The notes: generated by a model from the letters alone, not told the origin. Positions 26,101 to 34,650 are shown, counted from the first letter of the stretch. The stretch: DNA of 42,247 nt from Symbiodinium natans (GCA_905221605.1 CAJNDS010002202.1:711001-753247), one strand, 5' to 3'. Numbers and translations are program-made.

Positions 26101-28500
26101 ATCGCCTCTGTTCTTTTCCTTGTTCCCAAGCGGAAAAAAGAAAATGGGTTCCTTTACATGTTCATTGTTCTTCCTTTTGTTTTTTATTTGAAAGGGAAAG
26201 ATAAGAAAGAGAGGAAAGAAGAAAACGAGCACCATCTTCTCTTTGCCTGATTTTGCACCTCCCTCTCCTGTCTTCATTTCTCTTCCATGATTTTCATTGC
26301 TCTTCCCATGAAAATTGTTTCCTTTTGATCTCTCCTCTCTCCTTTCTCTCTCCCTTCTCTTCTCTTGTTCTCTTTTAAATCTCAAAATCACACCAAAGGA
26401 AGCTTCTTTTCCTTATTGAATGAAAAAGAAAAAGAAGAAAAGAGATAGGTAAAGACACTGAAGAGCTCCACTGCCTATTGTTTCATTCCCTTTCCTCTCT
26501 TTCTATGTGTTGTTTTCCTTGTCGTTTCAGAAAGCTAGCAAAATAAGGGCAAGGGGGCTTCCTGAAGAGGAGAGAGGGCACCTATTTTTTTAATTATAGA
26601 GGGAAAAGCGAGAGACAAGGAAGGGAGAGATGATAGATAAAGAAGAGTGCTATCCGTCTCCTTGTTTATTGTGTCTTCTCTTCTTTCCAGTACCCCTCCA
26701 GAAAATTCAAATGGCCTCCTTGTTGTCTCTCCTCTCTCACTTCCCTTGCCCTTCTCTCCTTCTGTTACCTTTTAACGAATATAACACAAGAAAGGAACTT
26801 GTATGATAAAGCAGTGGAAGGGTAAGCAGAGGGTGACTCCTTGCGCGTGGTCCTTGCCCATACTTCATCATATCCCTCTTTTCGGCCTGTCTCTTCTGCT
26901 CTTGTCCTTACCCTTCTCCTTCTCATAGTTCTTCCTTTTTGTTTTCTTATTTCGAAAAGAAAGATGGCAGGGAGAGATAAGGAAGAGAGGATAGATAAAG
27001 AGTGAGTGCCATCTTCTCTGCGCCTTGTTTTGTCTCTCCCTCTTCTCTATTCATCTCTCTTCTATTCTTTTCTTTGCTCTTCCCATGAACAATGCAATCC
27101 TTTTGTCTCTCCTCTCTCCTTCTCTCTCCCTTCTCTTCTCCTGTTCCCCTTTAAATGACAAAAACGCAAGAAAGGAAGAACAAGAGGGGAATGGAGGCCA
27201 TGTTCCTTTCTTTTCCAATGGATGGGGAAAGTGAGCGGGGTTGGCTCCTTGTCCGTAGACCCTCCCCACGCTGCAGCAAATCCCTCCTCTCGCCCTATCG
27301 CCTCTGTTCTTTTCCTTGTTCCCAAGCGGAAAAAAGAAAATGGGTTCCTTTACATGTTCATTGTTCTTCCTTTTGTTTTTTATTTGAAAGGGAAAGATAA
27401 GAAAGAGAGGAAAGAAGAAAACGAGCACCATCTTCTCTTTGCCTGATTTTGCACCTCCCTCTCCTGTCTTCATTTCTCTTCCATGATTTTCATTGCTCTT
27501 CCCATGAAAATTGTTTCCTTTTGATCTCTCCTCTCTCCTTTCTCTCTCCCTTCTCTTCTCTTGTTCTCTTTTGAATCTCAAAATCACACCAAAGGAAGCT
27601 TCTTTTCCTTATTGAATGAAAAAGAAAAAGAAGAAAAGAGATAGGTAAAGACACTGAAGAGCTCCACTGCCTATTGTTTCATTCCCTTTCCTCTCTTTCT
27701 ATGTGTTGTTTTCCTTGTCGTTTCAGAAAGCTAGCAAAATAAGGGCAAGGGGGCTTCCTGAAGAGGAGAGAGGGCACCTATTTTTTTAATTATAGAGGGA
27801 AAAGCGAGAGACAAGGAAGGGAGAGATGATAGATAAAGAAGAGTGCTATCCGTCTCCTTGTTTATTGTGTCTTCTCTTCTTTTCAGTACCCCTCCAGAAA
27901 ATTCAAATGGCCTCCTTGTTGTCTCTCCTCTCTCACTTCCCTTGCCCTTCTCTCCTTCTGTTACCTTTTAACTAATATAACACAAGAAAGGAACTTGTAT
28001 GATAAAGCAGTGGAAGGGTAAGCAGAGGGTGACTCCTTGCGCGTGGACATTGCCCATACTTCATCATATCCCTCTTTTCGGCCTGTCTCTTCTGCTCTTT
28101 TCCTTACCCTTCTCCTTTTCAAGTTCTTCCTTTTTCGTTTTTCTGTTTCGAAAAGAAAGAGGGAAGGGAGAGAGAAGGGAGAGAGGATAGATAAAGAAGA
28201 GTGCCATTTTCTTTGCGCCTTGTTTTGTCTCTCCATCTTCTTTGCTCATCTTTTTCTATTCTTTTCTTGGCTCTTCCCATTAAAATTGTCTTCCTTTTAT
28301 CTCTCCTGTCTCCTTCTCTTTCCCTTCTCTTCTCCCGTTCCCCTTTAAATGACAAAAACACAAGAAAGGAAGAACAAGAGGGGAATGGAGGCCCTTTTCC
28401 TGAACTCTCCTGTTGCAATGAATAAGGAAAAGAGCATAGGAGATAAGGAAGGGAATTGAGGAGCTCCTTTCGCTACTTTCTTATGCCCTTTCCTTTGTAT
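23200..28500. repeat. purine/pyrimidine-skewed direct-repeat array, 1.19-kb period
   Basis: The landmark AATCTCAAAATCACACC recurs at 23289, 25185, 26378 and 27574, so the last three units are 1193 and 1196 bases apart. The first interval is 1896 because it holds a rearranged, partly duplicated unit. Copies at 25.2-28.4 kb differ at only a few sites. Each unit alternates TTCCTTTCTCT-rich and AAGAGAGGAAG-rich stretches. Lysine/arginine/glutamate or serine/leucine open frames on both strands reflect this skew. No gene seen. Confidence 0.9.
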
Positions 28501-28572
28501 CTACCACACAAAAACACCACTCTCAGCTTCCAAGAATACTCTCGTGGAGACGCATTGGTTAGTCTAAAAACC

Positions 28573-28606
28573 CGAGTCTCAGCTTCCAAATAGACCCTAT
28601 TTAAGC
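28573..28606 (-). repeat. 34-bp perfect inverted repeat, right copy
   Basis: Exact reverse complement of 21136-21169. It is followed by a poly-G run (28613-28625), mirroring the poly-G next to the left copy. Confidence 0.9.
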
Positions 28607-28683
28607 CACCCACGGGGGGGGGGGGTAGGGAGGGAATCTAAAAGGGATCCCCCCGGGGGTCCTCTAAACCCACAACCCTGCTG

Positions 28684-28809
28684 GGAGGTTCATGGCCCTT
28701 ATTCACCAATGAGAACTGTACTGATAATTGTACTTATAACCATATTAGGGCACTTAAGGGGCTTCTATGTATAGTTTTAACTTCAGTTGCCATTGGTCAA
28801 TAAGTACCC
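28684..28809. mobile_element. introner family A, copy 3
   Basis: Left end GGGAGGTTCATGGCCCTTATT. The interior CCATATTAGGGCACTTAAGG matches copies 1 and 2. The right end (TTGGTCAATAAGTACCCC) has lost the CATGAACCTCCAAG terminus. Confidence 0.6.
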
Positions 28810-28896
28810 CTAAACCCTAAACCCCAAACCCTAAACCCTAAACCCTAAACCCTAAACCCCAAACCCTTCACCCTAAACCCTAAACCCCAAGCACAC

Positions 28897-28945
28897 CTGG
28901 AGGGTGGTTCCGCACAGCCCGGGGCCCGGCGTTGGGGTGTATGGA
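28897..28945 (-). CDS. weak candidate exon
   Basis: Minus strand reads STPYTPTPGPGLCGTTLQ before GTGTGC. No clear acceptor. Confidence 0.3.
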
Positions 28946-28969
28946 GTAGAGAGTTAAAGGTTTTAGGGG

Positions 28970-29048
28970 TTTAGGGTTTAGGGTTTAGGGTTTAGGGTTT
29001 AGGGTTTAGGGTTTAGGGTTTAGGGTTTAGGGTTTAGGGTTTAGGGCT
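28970..29048 (+). repeat. TTTAGGG array
   Basis: Ten near-perfect units. Confidence 0.95.
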
Positions 29049-29112
29049 TTAGCGTGGAAAAAGAGTCTTGAGTCTTTAGGGTTTGGAGGATTATTGGAAG
29101 GGCTTCGTACAG

Positions 29113-29154
29113 GGCTTTTCAGATGTTTCCTACAACCACCTTCGAGGCTCAGGA
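29113..29154 (+). CDS. candidate exon with consensus donor
   Basis: Between CGTACAG and GTAAGT: GFSDVSYNHLRGSG, 14 codons, phase 0 at both ends. The following 111 nt (29155-29265, ending CCCTAG) resemble the family 4 interior and would be the intron. Confidence 0.5.
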
Positions 29155-29285
29155 GTAAGTCACCTCGGAATAAAATTCGGGTGCCCCTTTTTTTGGTTCT
29201 GAAAGGGCTTAATAAGGGAGCCAAAACCCTAAAGCAAGGGAATAAGGGCCCAATCTGGGCCCTAGCCTTTCTAAATCCTAAACCC

Positions 29286-29400
29286 CTAAACCCCTAAACC
29301 CTAACCCTAAACCCTAAACCCTAAACCCTAAACCCTAAACCCTAAACCCTAAACCCTAAACCCTAAACCCTAAACCCTAAACCCTAAACCCTAAACCCGA
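29286..29400 (-). repeat. CCCTAAA array
   Basis: About sixteen near-perfect units. Confidence 0.96.
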
Positions 29401-29444
29401 ACATCCCTCAACCTTATGGGCTCTGAGCCTGCAGCCCCCCTCAC

Positions 29445-29478
29445 AAATGCTCCAAATTCCCGTAGCCGAAGCAGTAGC
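29445..29478 (-). CDS. micro-exon candidate
   Basis: Minus strand between CTGCTTAG and GTGAGG: YCFGYGNLEH. A plus-strand alternative with CTGCAG and GTAGCC overlaps. Confidence 0.35.
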
Positions 29479-29589
29479 CTAAGCAGTGCAAAGCTAACCC
29501 ACTCTGGATCACACTGTGATAGGTTTAGGGTTTAAGGTTTAGGGTTTAGGGCTTAGGGTTTAGGGGGGGCAGTTTAGGGTTTAGGGCTT

Positions 29590-29817
29590 GCCTACTGCTC
29601 CAGTACTTCTCTGAACAGGGGTATCTGAAGAGTATATTTGGAGTTCCGGTAGTCTGGCACTACGAAGAACACCGAGCAACTTCAATGACGGCTGCAATGG
29701 AGCATCGTCCTTCCGTGGCCAGCACATGACCACAACTTGCCACTCAAAACCCAAGGGTTTGGGGTTTAGGGTTGAGAAGCATCCGCCCACACTCCCGATC
29801 ACCAGGAACCTAATCAC
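29590..29817 (-). CDS. candidate exon, 76 codons, unknown protein
   Basis: Minus strand after GCGTTTGCAG: VIRFLVIGSVGGCFS, then a short telomere-derived TLNPKPLG, then FEWQVVVMCWPRKDDAPLQP, SLKLLGVLRSARLPELQIYS, SDTPVQRSTGAVG. The whole stretch is in one frame. Either the CCCTAAACCCC piece is translated or a short intron removes it. Hydrophobic start could be a membrane or signal segment. Confidence 0.6.
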
Positions 29818-29863
29818 CTGCAAACGCTGCGCCGGTTTTTAGGGTTTAGGGTTTAGGGTTTAG

Positions 29864-29937
29864 GGCCGCCATCCGAAATGAACCCTACGGGTGCTCGTCT
29901 CAATCGTCCCCAGTCACACCTGCCTCCCATACTACCC
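29864..29937 (+). CDS. coding-like island
   Basis: After TTTAG the plus strand reads PPSEMNPTGARLNRPQSHLP. The minus strand is open as well. Confidence 0.35.
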
Positions 29938-30044
29938 CCCCCCCCCCACCCACCAACACAACACCTAAACCCTAAACCCTAAACCCTAAACCCTAAACCC
30001 TAAACCCTGAACCCTGAACCCTGAACCCTAAACCCTAGAGCCTA

Positions 30045-30115
30045 AAGAAGGCCCGTATGCTGCTGCGATAAGCCTTATCTGGCATCGTTCAGGGCCCGGT
30101 GGTTGTGAGGGTTCA
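30045..30115 (+). CDS. weak coding-like island
   Basis: Plus: EGPYAAAISLIWHRSGPGGC. Minus: SQPPGPERCQIRLIAAAYGP. Both open. Confidence 0.25.
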
Positions 30116-30175
30116 GGGTAGCATGAGACCTAAAGCCTAAGAGCCACGTAGTATAGGGCCCCAAAACCCTATGAC

Positions 30176-30280
30176 TTGGGATGTTCCCCCATATACTAAC
30201 AGTCCTTAATGGGGATTATAGCACCCCCCCCTAGTATAATCCCTATTAAGGACTGCTAGTATAAGGGGGAACATGCCAAC
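30176..30280. mobile_element. short inverted-repeat element, family 3 (copy b)
   Basis: TTGGGATGTTCCCCCATATA and TATAAGGGGGAACATGCCAA are inverted ends around GGGATTATAGCACCCCCCC. Arms of about 45 bp pair almost fully. Confidence 0.8.
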
Positions 30281-30310
30281 CTCTGACCCCAAAACCACAG
30301 CATTTTCTAC

Positions 30311-30380
30311 AACTTGGCGCTAGGGGCGTCTGACTCTGCGCACTTGACGTCTATCATATAGCCACGGGGTCTTGGGCTCT
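30311..30380 (-). CDS. candidate exon
   Basis: Minus strand between CTTGTCAG and GTAGAA: SPRPRGYMIDVKCAESDAPS, AK. Phase 2 in, phase 2 out. Family 3 copy b lies in the intron that follows. Confidence 0.55.
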
Positions 30381-30486
30381 CTGACAAGTTTAGGGTTTAT
30401 AAGTTAGGGTTAGGGTTTAGGCCTTAGGGTTTAGGGTTAACGGTTCAGGGTTAAGGGTTTAGGGTTTGGGGGTCAGGGTTTACGAG

Positions 30487-30636
30487 TCCTTGCTGCGCAG
30501 GGCCAGAGCAGCAGCCAGCAAACTGCCGTATCTCCAAATCATTGCAACTTGGATTGAGCAAGCAACAGGGCTCCGTCCCCTCCCCCCTCTGGTGGGAGAC
30601 GCTTCAGAGCAACAGCTGCGCGGTGCGGGCTTTGAG
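30487..30636 (+). CDS. gene E exon (candidate), 50 codons
   Basis: Exactly 50 codons from TTTACGAG to GTTGTA: SLLRRARAAAS, KLPYLQIIATWIEQATGLRP, LPPLVGDASEQQLRGAGFE. Amphipathic helices likely. Clean phase 0 at both ends. Family not recognised. Confidence 0.65.
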
Positions 30637-30753
30637 GTTGTAGGTTTAAGGTTTTTAGGGTATAGGGTTTAGGGTTTAGGGTTTGGGGTTGAGGGTTTAG
30701 GGCTTAGGAGGAGTGAGTCCTAACCCTAAACCCTGAACCGGCTGAGCGGTGAG

Positions 30754-30834
30754 GGCGCGGCAAAGCCAGCGCCCGAGAAAAGCGAAAAAAAGGAAAGGAT
30801 AAGAGCATCAAAGGTCGCCCTGAGCCTCTCAGAA
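30754..30834 (+). CDS. gene E exon (candidate), lysine-rich
   Basis: Twenty-seven codons from GGTGAG to GTTACG: GAAKPAP, EKSEKKERIRASKVALSLSE. Phase 0, so it joins directly to the preceding exon. Confidence 0.6.
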
Positions 30835-30841
30835 GTTACGG

Positions 30842-31010
30842 TTAGGGTTCAGGGTTTTAGGGTTTTAGGGTTTTAGGGTTTTAGGGTTTTAGGGTTTTAG
30901 GGCTTTAGGGTTTTAGGGCTTTAGGGTTTTAGGGTTTTAGGGTTTTAGGGTTTTAGGGCTTTAGGGTTTTAGGGTTTTAGGGTTTTAGGGTTTTAGGGCT
31001 TAGGGGTTTT
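30842..31010 (+). repeat. TTTTAGGG octamer array
   Basis: About twenty octamers with GCTTTAGGG variants at intervals, suggesting expansion of a longer sub-block. Confidence 0.93.
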
Positions 31011-31019
31011 GAGGTTTTG

Positions 31020-31077
31020 GGCTATGACGCTGCTTGGGCCTTTAGAGTGGCGACCCAGAGCTCCTGCACACGTGCCT
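31020..31077 (+). CDS. weak coding-like island
   Basis: WAMTLLGPLEWRPRAPAHVP on the plus strand. Other frames and the minus strand are open too. Confidence 0.25.
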
Positions 31078-31121
31078 TAAGGACTGTTAGTATAAAGGCG
31101 AACATCCCAACCTACTTGAAG
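31078..31121. mobile_element. half of a family 3 element
   Basis: TTAAGGACTGTTAGTATAAA followed by GGCGAACATCCCAAC is the right arm of family 3 only. It directly abuts a family A element. Confidence 0.6.
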
Positions 31122-31123
31122 GT

Positions 31124-31266
31124 TCATGGGACTTAATAACCACTTATAACTCTACTTATAACCCTACTTAGAATTGGGATAACCCCTATAAGGCCCTTTA
31201 GGGGAATTATAAGTAGGGTTATAAGTGCAGTTATAATTGGCTATTAAGTCCCATGAACCTTCAAGT
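31124..31266. mobile_element. introner family A, copy 4 (best preserved)
   Basis: ACTTGAAGGTTCATGGGACT and its inverse AGTCCCATGAACCTTCAAGT are identical in reverse complement. The interior is also largely palindromic (CTTATAACCCTACTTA, TAAGTAGGGTTATAAG). Confidence 0.85.
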
Positions 31267-31365
31267 ATACCCTAAACCCCTGAACCTCAAGCAAACTCTC
31301 AAGCACAGTAGCACAAGAGAAGGCGACGTGAATCTTCTTTGGACCTAGGGTTTTAGGGACCCTAG

Positions 31366-31417
31366 CACCGAGGGATTTTCATGGATCCCGAAGAAACTAG
31401 AAATGAGAGACTGCGCA
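31366..31417 (+). CDS. gene E exon (candidate)
   Basis: Between GGACCCTAG and GTTAGG: TEGFSWIPKKLEMRDCA, exact codon end. Joins in phase 0 to 31521. Confidence 0.6.
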
Positions 31418-31520
31418 GTTAGGGTTTAGGGTTTAGGGTTTAGGGTTTAGGGTTTAGGGTTTAGGGTTTAGGGTTTAGGGTTTAGGGTTTAGGGTTTAGG
31501 GTTTAGGGTTTAGGGTTTAG
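31418..31520 (+). repeat. TTTAGGG array within a candidate intron
   Basis: Fourteen perfect units make up nearly all of a GTTAGG...TTTAG intron between two in-frame exon candidates. Confidence 0.95.
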
Positions 31521-31536
31521 GGCCCCATGTCTCAGG
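31521..31536 (+). CDS. gene E micro-exon (candidate)
   Basis: Sixteen bases reading GPMSQ plus one base, between TTTAG and GTAGTT. Believed only because both neighbours keep the frame. Confidence 0.4.
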
Positions 31537-31684
31537 GTAGTTTCGTGGTCCCTTAGTATGGGCCCTTGAAAGGGTACCCCTTATAAACCCCCTTTATACC
31601 CTGTACGAATTCAGGGCCCATACATCAGAACCCTTTGAAGGAGGTAAAAGGGGCCAAATTGAGGGCCCATGAAACTACCCTAAG
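31537..31684 (+). mobile_element. family 1 element acting as a 148-nt intron
   Basis: GTAGTTTCGTGGTCCC at the left and GGGCCCATGAAACTACCCTA at the right are inverted ends. Excising GT...AAG joins CAG G to AC AAT GTC in frame. ATGTCT occurs on both sides (31528-31533 and 31688-31693), a possible 6-bp target duplication. Confidence 0.65.
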
Positions 31685-31735
31685 ACAATGTCTACGAACG
31701 GTTTCTTAGTCCGCTACTCCCTCGATTCGATCCTA
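31685..31735 (+). CDS. gene E exon (candidate)
   Basis: Continues as DNVYERFLSPLLPRFDP. The donor is unclear before a TGA at 31743. Confidence 0.55.
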
Positions 31736-31739
31736 AATC

Positions 31740-32130
31740 CTGAACCCTCCTGAACCTGTTTTGGTTTCAGGCTTGGAGTTTAGGGTTTAGAGTTTCCGAT
31801 TTCGAATTTTAGGGGTTTGGGCTCAGGGTCTGAGATCCTAAAGCCTGAGCCTTCCCCCAAAGTTTAGGGTTTTGGGTTTCATGCACCAACTAAGGAGTTT
31901 CTGTTTTCAGGGTTGACTGACGGGTTTGTGTGACAGCTGCATGTGGCTCTGAACCAAAACCTCTAAGCCTCAAGCCCTAAACCTAAACCTTAAACCCTAA
32001 ACCCAAACCTAGAGCACGCCCACCCTAGAAACACTGCTAGCTGCTACAACAACCCTAAACACGGATCCTGAACCCGGACCCTCAACTCTAAACCCTCAAG
32101 TCTAAACCAAAAACAAACACCAAACTATGC
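31740..32130. other. mixed telomere-like sequence, no firm gene
   Basis: Degenerate TTTAGGG and CCCTAAA units with small islands (LHVALNQNL after GTGACAG near 31938). Nothing reaches 20 convincing codons. Confidence 0.5.
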
Positions 32131-32240
32131 CGGCCCAACCCGCAAGGCACCAAAGCGTAACGACTACTGGGGAAGAAATGGTTTTGCCGGGGTTTTCGGT
32201 ACTCCTCCGAAGCAAGGCCCCCTACTCAGCAGCTACGCAA
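32127..32240. CDS. coding-like island, strand uncertain
   Basis: Plus: MPAQPARHQSVTTTGEEMVL, PGFSVLLRSKAPYSAATQTA. Minus: GGLASEEYRKPRQNHFFPSS, RYAL before GTGCCT, after GCTGCTGAG. Both look real. The minus has splice sites. Confidence 0.4.
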
Positions 32241-32401
32241 ACCGCATGCAAACCAATCTTGAACCCTAAACCCCTTAACCCCCAAACCTGAAACTCTAGA
32301 CCCTGTAACCCCTGTAATCCGCTGAACCCTGAAACCCTAAACCCTGTAACCCCCCCTGAACCCGAAACCCTAAACCCTACAAACCCTGAAGCGCCTGAAC
32401 C

Positions 32402-32467
32402 CCTCTGCTGCTCTGGGCCCCCAGCCACGATTTCGCCCTGGTTAACCAGCAGCGTGGTCCTGAATCC
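32402..32467 (-). CDS. candidate exon
   Basis: Minus strand after GTTTAG: GFRTTLLVNQGEIVAGGPEQ, QR. Open on into degenerate telomere-like sequence. Confidence 0.5.
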
Positions 32468-32532
32468 CTAAACTGTAGGGTTTAGGGTTTAGGGTTTAGG
32501 ATTTAGGGTTTAGGGTTTAGGGTTTAGGGTTC

Positions 32533-32619
32533 TTTTCGAAACAAGTTCAAGGTGAACACGAATCCCTAAGCCCTGAAATCCCAAGACATTTTCCGAGCTT
32601 CCTATACGATATAAAGCCC
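32533..32619 (+). CDS. candidate exon
   Basis: Plus strand reads FSKQVQGEHESLSPEIPRHF, PSFLYDIKP then TAA. It shows no repeat composition. Confidence 0.45.
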
Positions 32620-32633
32620 TAAACCAGGAAACC

Positions 32634-32714
32634 TACGAAAGGTGTCATTGGACCATCTCACCGTCTGTTGAAAGGGGAAGGAGGACCCGAAGCACGAAGA
32701 AAAGGCTATTTGCT
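32634..32714. CDS. coding-like island next to family 2 element, strand uncertain
   Basis: Plus: TKGVIGPSHRLLKGEGGPEA, RRKGYLL up to GTACCC at the element edge. Minus: QIAFSSCFGSSFPFQQT up to GTGAGA. Plus gives GT...AAG ends for the element and is slightly preferred. Confidence 0.4.
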
Positions 32715-32815
32715 TAAGTACCCCAAAAGAACAAAAAACAATAATTCCTATATCTCCCTCAATAAGGAAGAGTACATTCTTTGTTTTTTCGGGGTTCTTA
32801 AGCAAGTAGTTGTTT
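32703..32815. mobile_element. short inverted-repeat element, family 2 (copy c)
   Basis: CTATTTGCTTAAGTACCCC and GGGGTTCTTAAGCAAGTAG are inverted ends. AAAGAACAAAAAAC and GTTTTTTC continue the pairing. Confidence 0.75.
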
Positions 32816-32829
32816 AGGGTAGTAGTGTA

Positions 32830-33240
32830 GATGTCGGGTTTGGGTTTTTGGTTTTCAGGGGCATATACGGGGACCTAAACCCCAAAGCAACGGTGATAAG
32901 GCCTTTTACTCTGGGTCGTAGTAGTTGTAGCATCTGAAAGGCTGTGTTGTGTGGTGACCTTTGAGATTCGGATCAGGTTTGTAATCTAGGGCCTCAAAAC
33001 CACTTAACACCCTAAATTATGCACTTTAAAGCCCCCACCTCTGATCAAAATCCTAACAAGCCAGAGTCCAACTTTCACTGAAGTGTACGGCTTGAGACGC
33101 CGGATCAGGTTTGCAGGTTTAGGGTCTTTAGGGCGTTCAGGCCTTTAGGGTATCACATGGGAAAGAACTAAGGCTTTGTGGCTTCTAAGGTTCAGGGTGT
33201 TTAGGATTGTTGAGGGCCCACAACCGGGATGTAGTTTGTG
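32830..33240. other. unique stretch with a 25-bp direct repeat
   Basis: CGGATCAGGTTTG with TTGAGA upstream occurs at 32959-32983 and 33091-33115, about 132 bases apart. Nothing between them reads as a gene. Confidence 0.45.
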
Positions 33241-33309
33241 GGGTTTAGGGTTTAGGGGTCCAAACCCTAAACCCTAAACCCCAAACCCTAAACCCTAAAC
33301 CCTAAACAA

Positions 33310-33415
33310 TATTTCCGCCCGGGGGGCGAGAACTCATGCTCGCCGACGATCAGCTCCTGCCTTCGCGAAGGATGGATTGCGGCTGTAGAGCTTATGGATG
33401 AGGGCTTCCTCAAAC
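33310..33415 (-). CDS. coding-like island, two possible frames
   Basis: Minus strand: FEEALIHKLYSRNPSFAKAG, or STAAIHPSRRQELIVGEHEF, SPPGRKY. Both free of stops. Confidence 0.4.
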
Positions 33416-33429
33416 CCCAAACCCTAAAC

Positions 33430-33870
33430 TCTTAACTCTTCACTCTAAGCTCTGGGTTTGAGATTTTAGAAAGTCGGGCTTTCAGAGTGTGTAGGGTTTC
33501 AGAACGGTGGGCCACAGGGCTTGTGGGGTACCCAGGACAAGGCGCGGCTTTAGGGTTTAGGGTTTCGGGGGGTTCGGCTGTTTACAAAATTCAATAGAAG
33601 GGGTTTGGTTTCGGTTCTTGGGATCTGGGAAAGTTAGAGTTTCGGGAGCTTCGGTCGTTTAGTGGCTGATGTACTGTTTAGGCAGAGAGTGAACAGTATT
33701 AACAGGGTCTTTTAGGCGGTTGTCCTTTGCATGACAGGAGAACACGTTTGTTATGGGTGTTTCTGGCGCGTGTGTAAAAGTCCCAGTAAAAAGACTCGAC
33801 CATAAGGGCTTTTAACGCACGTACACTTCTCACCTTTATTCTAATTCACGCGCATACTTGTTAATATTAA
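33430..33870. other. unique AT-leaning stretch, no firm gene
   Basis: A few TTTAGGG-like units near 33490-33560. The rest is unique without a convincing frame. Confidence 0.4.
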
Positions 33871-33872
33871 AG

Positions 33873-33917
33873 GAGCGCACGCGAGGATATTATAATATAG
33901 TGAATGAAACCCAGAGG
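33873..33917 (+). CDS. candidate exon before a palindromic introner
   Basis: After ATTAAAG: ERTRGYYNIVNETQR, 15 codons, exact end before GTCCAT. Confidence 0.5.
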
Positions 33918-34024
33918 GTCCATTTGTAGTACTATTATGGAATTAGGTGCCCCAAAACCCTATTTAGTATGGTTTTCGGGTACCAGTACCTAATTCCTAA
34001 TAGTACTACAAATGGACCCTCTGG
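33911..34024. mobile_element. near-perfect palindromic element, family 6 (introner)
   Basis: Arms CCAGAGGGTCCATTTGTAGT... and its inverse pair over 37 bp with one base difference. Splicing 33918 to 34003 (86 nt, GTCCAT to AATAG) joins ERTRGYYNIVNETQR to YYKWTLWEMKET in frame. Confidence 0.7.
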
Positions 34025-34042
34025 GAAATGAAAGAAACACTA
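34004..34042 (+). CDS. candidate exon after the family 6 element
   Basis: YYKWTLWEMKET. Part of the codons lie in the element's right arm, so the element contributed coding sequence. Confidence 0.45.
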
Positions 34043-34101
34043 AACCCTACACCCTAAACCCTAAAGCCTTTTGTAAGCCCCAGTGGGGTTCAGGGATTTT
34101 T

Positions 34102-34106
<5 letters not shown>

Positions 34107-34137
<31 letters not shown>
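34107..34137 (+). repeat. TC microsatellite
   Basis: About fourteen TC dimers after a T run, ending TCTCAG. It could serve as a pyrimidine tract for a plus-strand acceptor. Confidence 0.95.
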
Positions 34138-34230
34138 GCCGCGGCAGCACCCAGGTCTCGTCAAGACCATCCGGGGCCAGGCGCATCGCCTGCTCCTTGC
34201 TCTCCACCTTTGGCCACAGCTTCGGAGCTT
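34138..34230. CDS. coding-like island, strand uncertain
   Basis: Plus, with the TC tract as acceptor: RQHPGLVKTIRGQAHRLLLA, LHLWPQLRSF. Minus: PKLWPKVESKEQAMRLAPDG, LDETWVLPRPERE, running into the microsatellite as an RE repeat. Minus has the more normal composition, plus has the better splice site. Confidence 0.45.
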
Positions 34231-34237
34231 TTTTGGG

Positions 34238-34440
34238 GGGTTTAGGGTTTAGGGTTTAGGGTTTAGGGTTTAGGGTTTAGGGTTTAGGGTTTAGGGTTTA
34301 GGGTTTAGGGTTTAGGGTTTAGGGTTTAGGGTGTAGGGTTTAGGGTTTAGGGTTTAGGGTTTAGGGTTTAGGGGTAGGGGGGTTAGGGTTTAGGGGGTTG
34401 GGGGGGGGGGGGGGTGGGGGGAAGGGGGGGGGGCCTAACC
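34238..34440 (+). repeat. TTTAGGG array and poly-G
   Basis: About nineteen units then G-rich runs (34394-34432). Confidence 0.93.
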
Positions 34441-34562
34441 CCTAAACTCTGATTTGTTTTTTTTTGTTGCGGGGGGGGGGGGGGGGGGACGCCCCAAGCC
34501 CCAAACTCTTCAAGATAACTTGTGCAAAAGGTCTCCTTACCCCAAAAAGCACAGACCTTAGC

Positions 34563-34650
34563 TTAGAGCCACCCAGTTCGTATCAATTCCGTGATTCCCA
34601 CACCCCCCAAAACAGAGTCTGACATGTTGGGATGTCTTGGAGGGTGACCG
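34563..34650 (-). CDS. weak coding-like island
   Basis: Minus strand: HPNMSDSVLGGVGITELIRT, GWL then TAA. The upstream part overlaps element sequence with a CCCAGATCTTCCA terminus. Confidence 0.3.

Noticed and set aside
23446-28425. Lys/Arg/Glu-rich and Ser/Leu-rich open frames on both strands, up to 185 residues
   Set aside because: They follow the purine/pyrimidine skew and repeat with the 1.19-kb unit. No domain, start context or single favoured frame.
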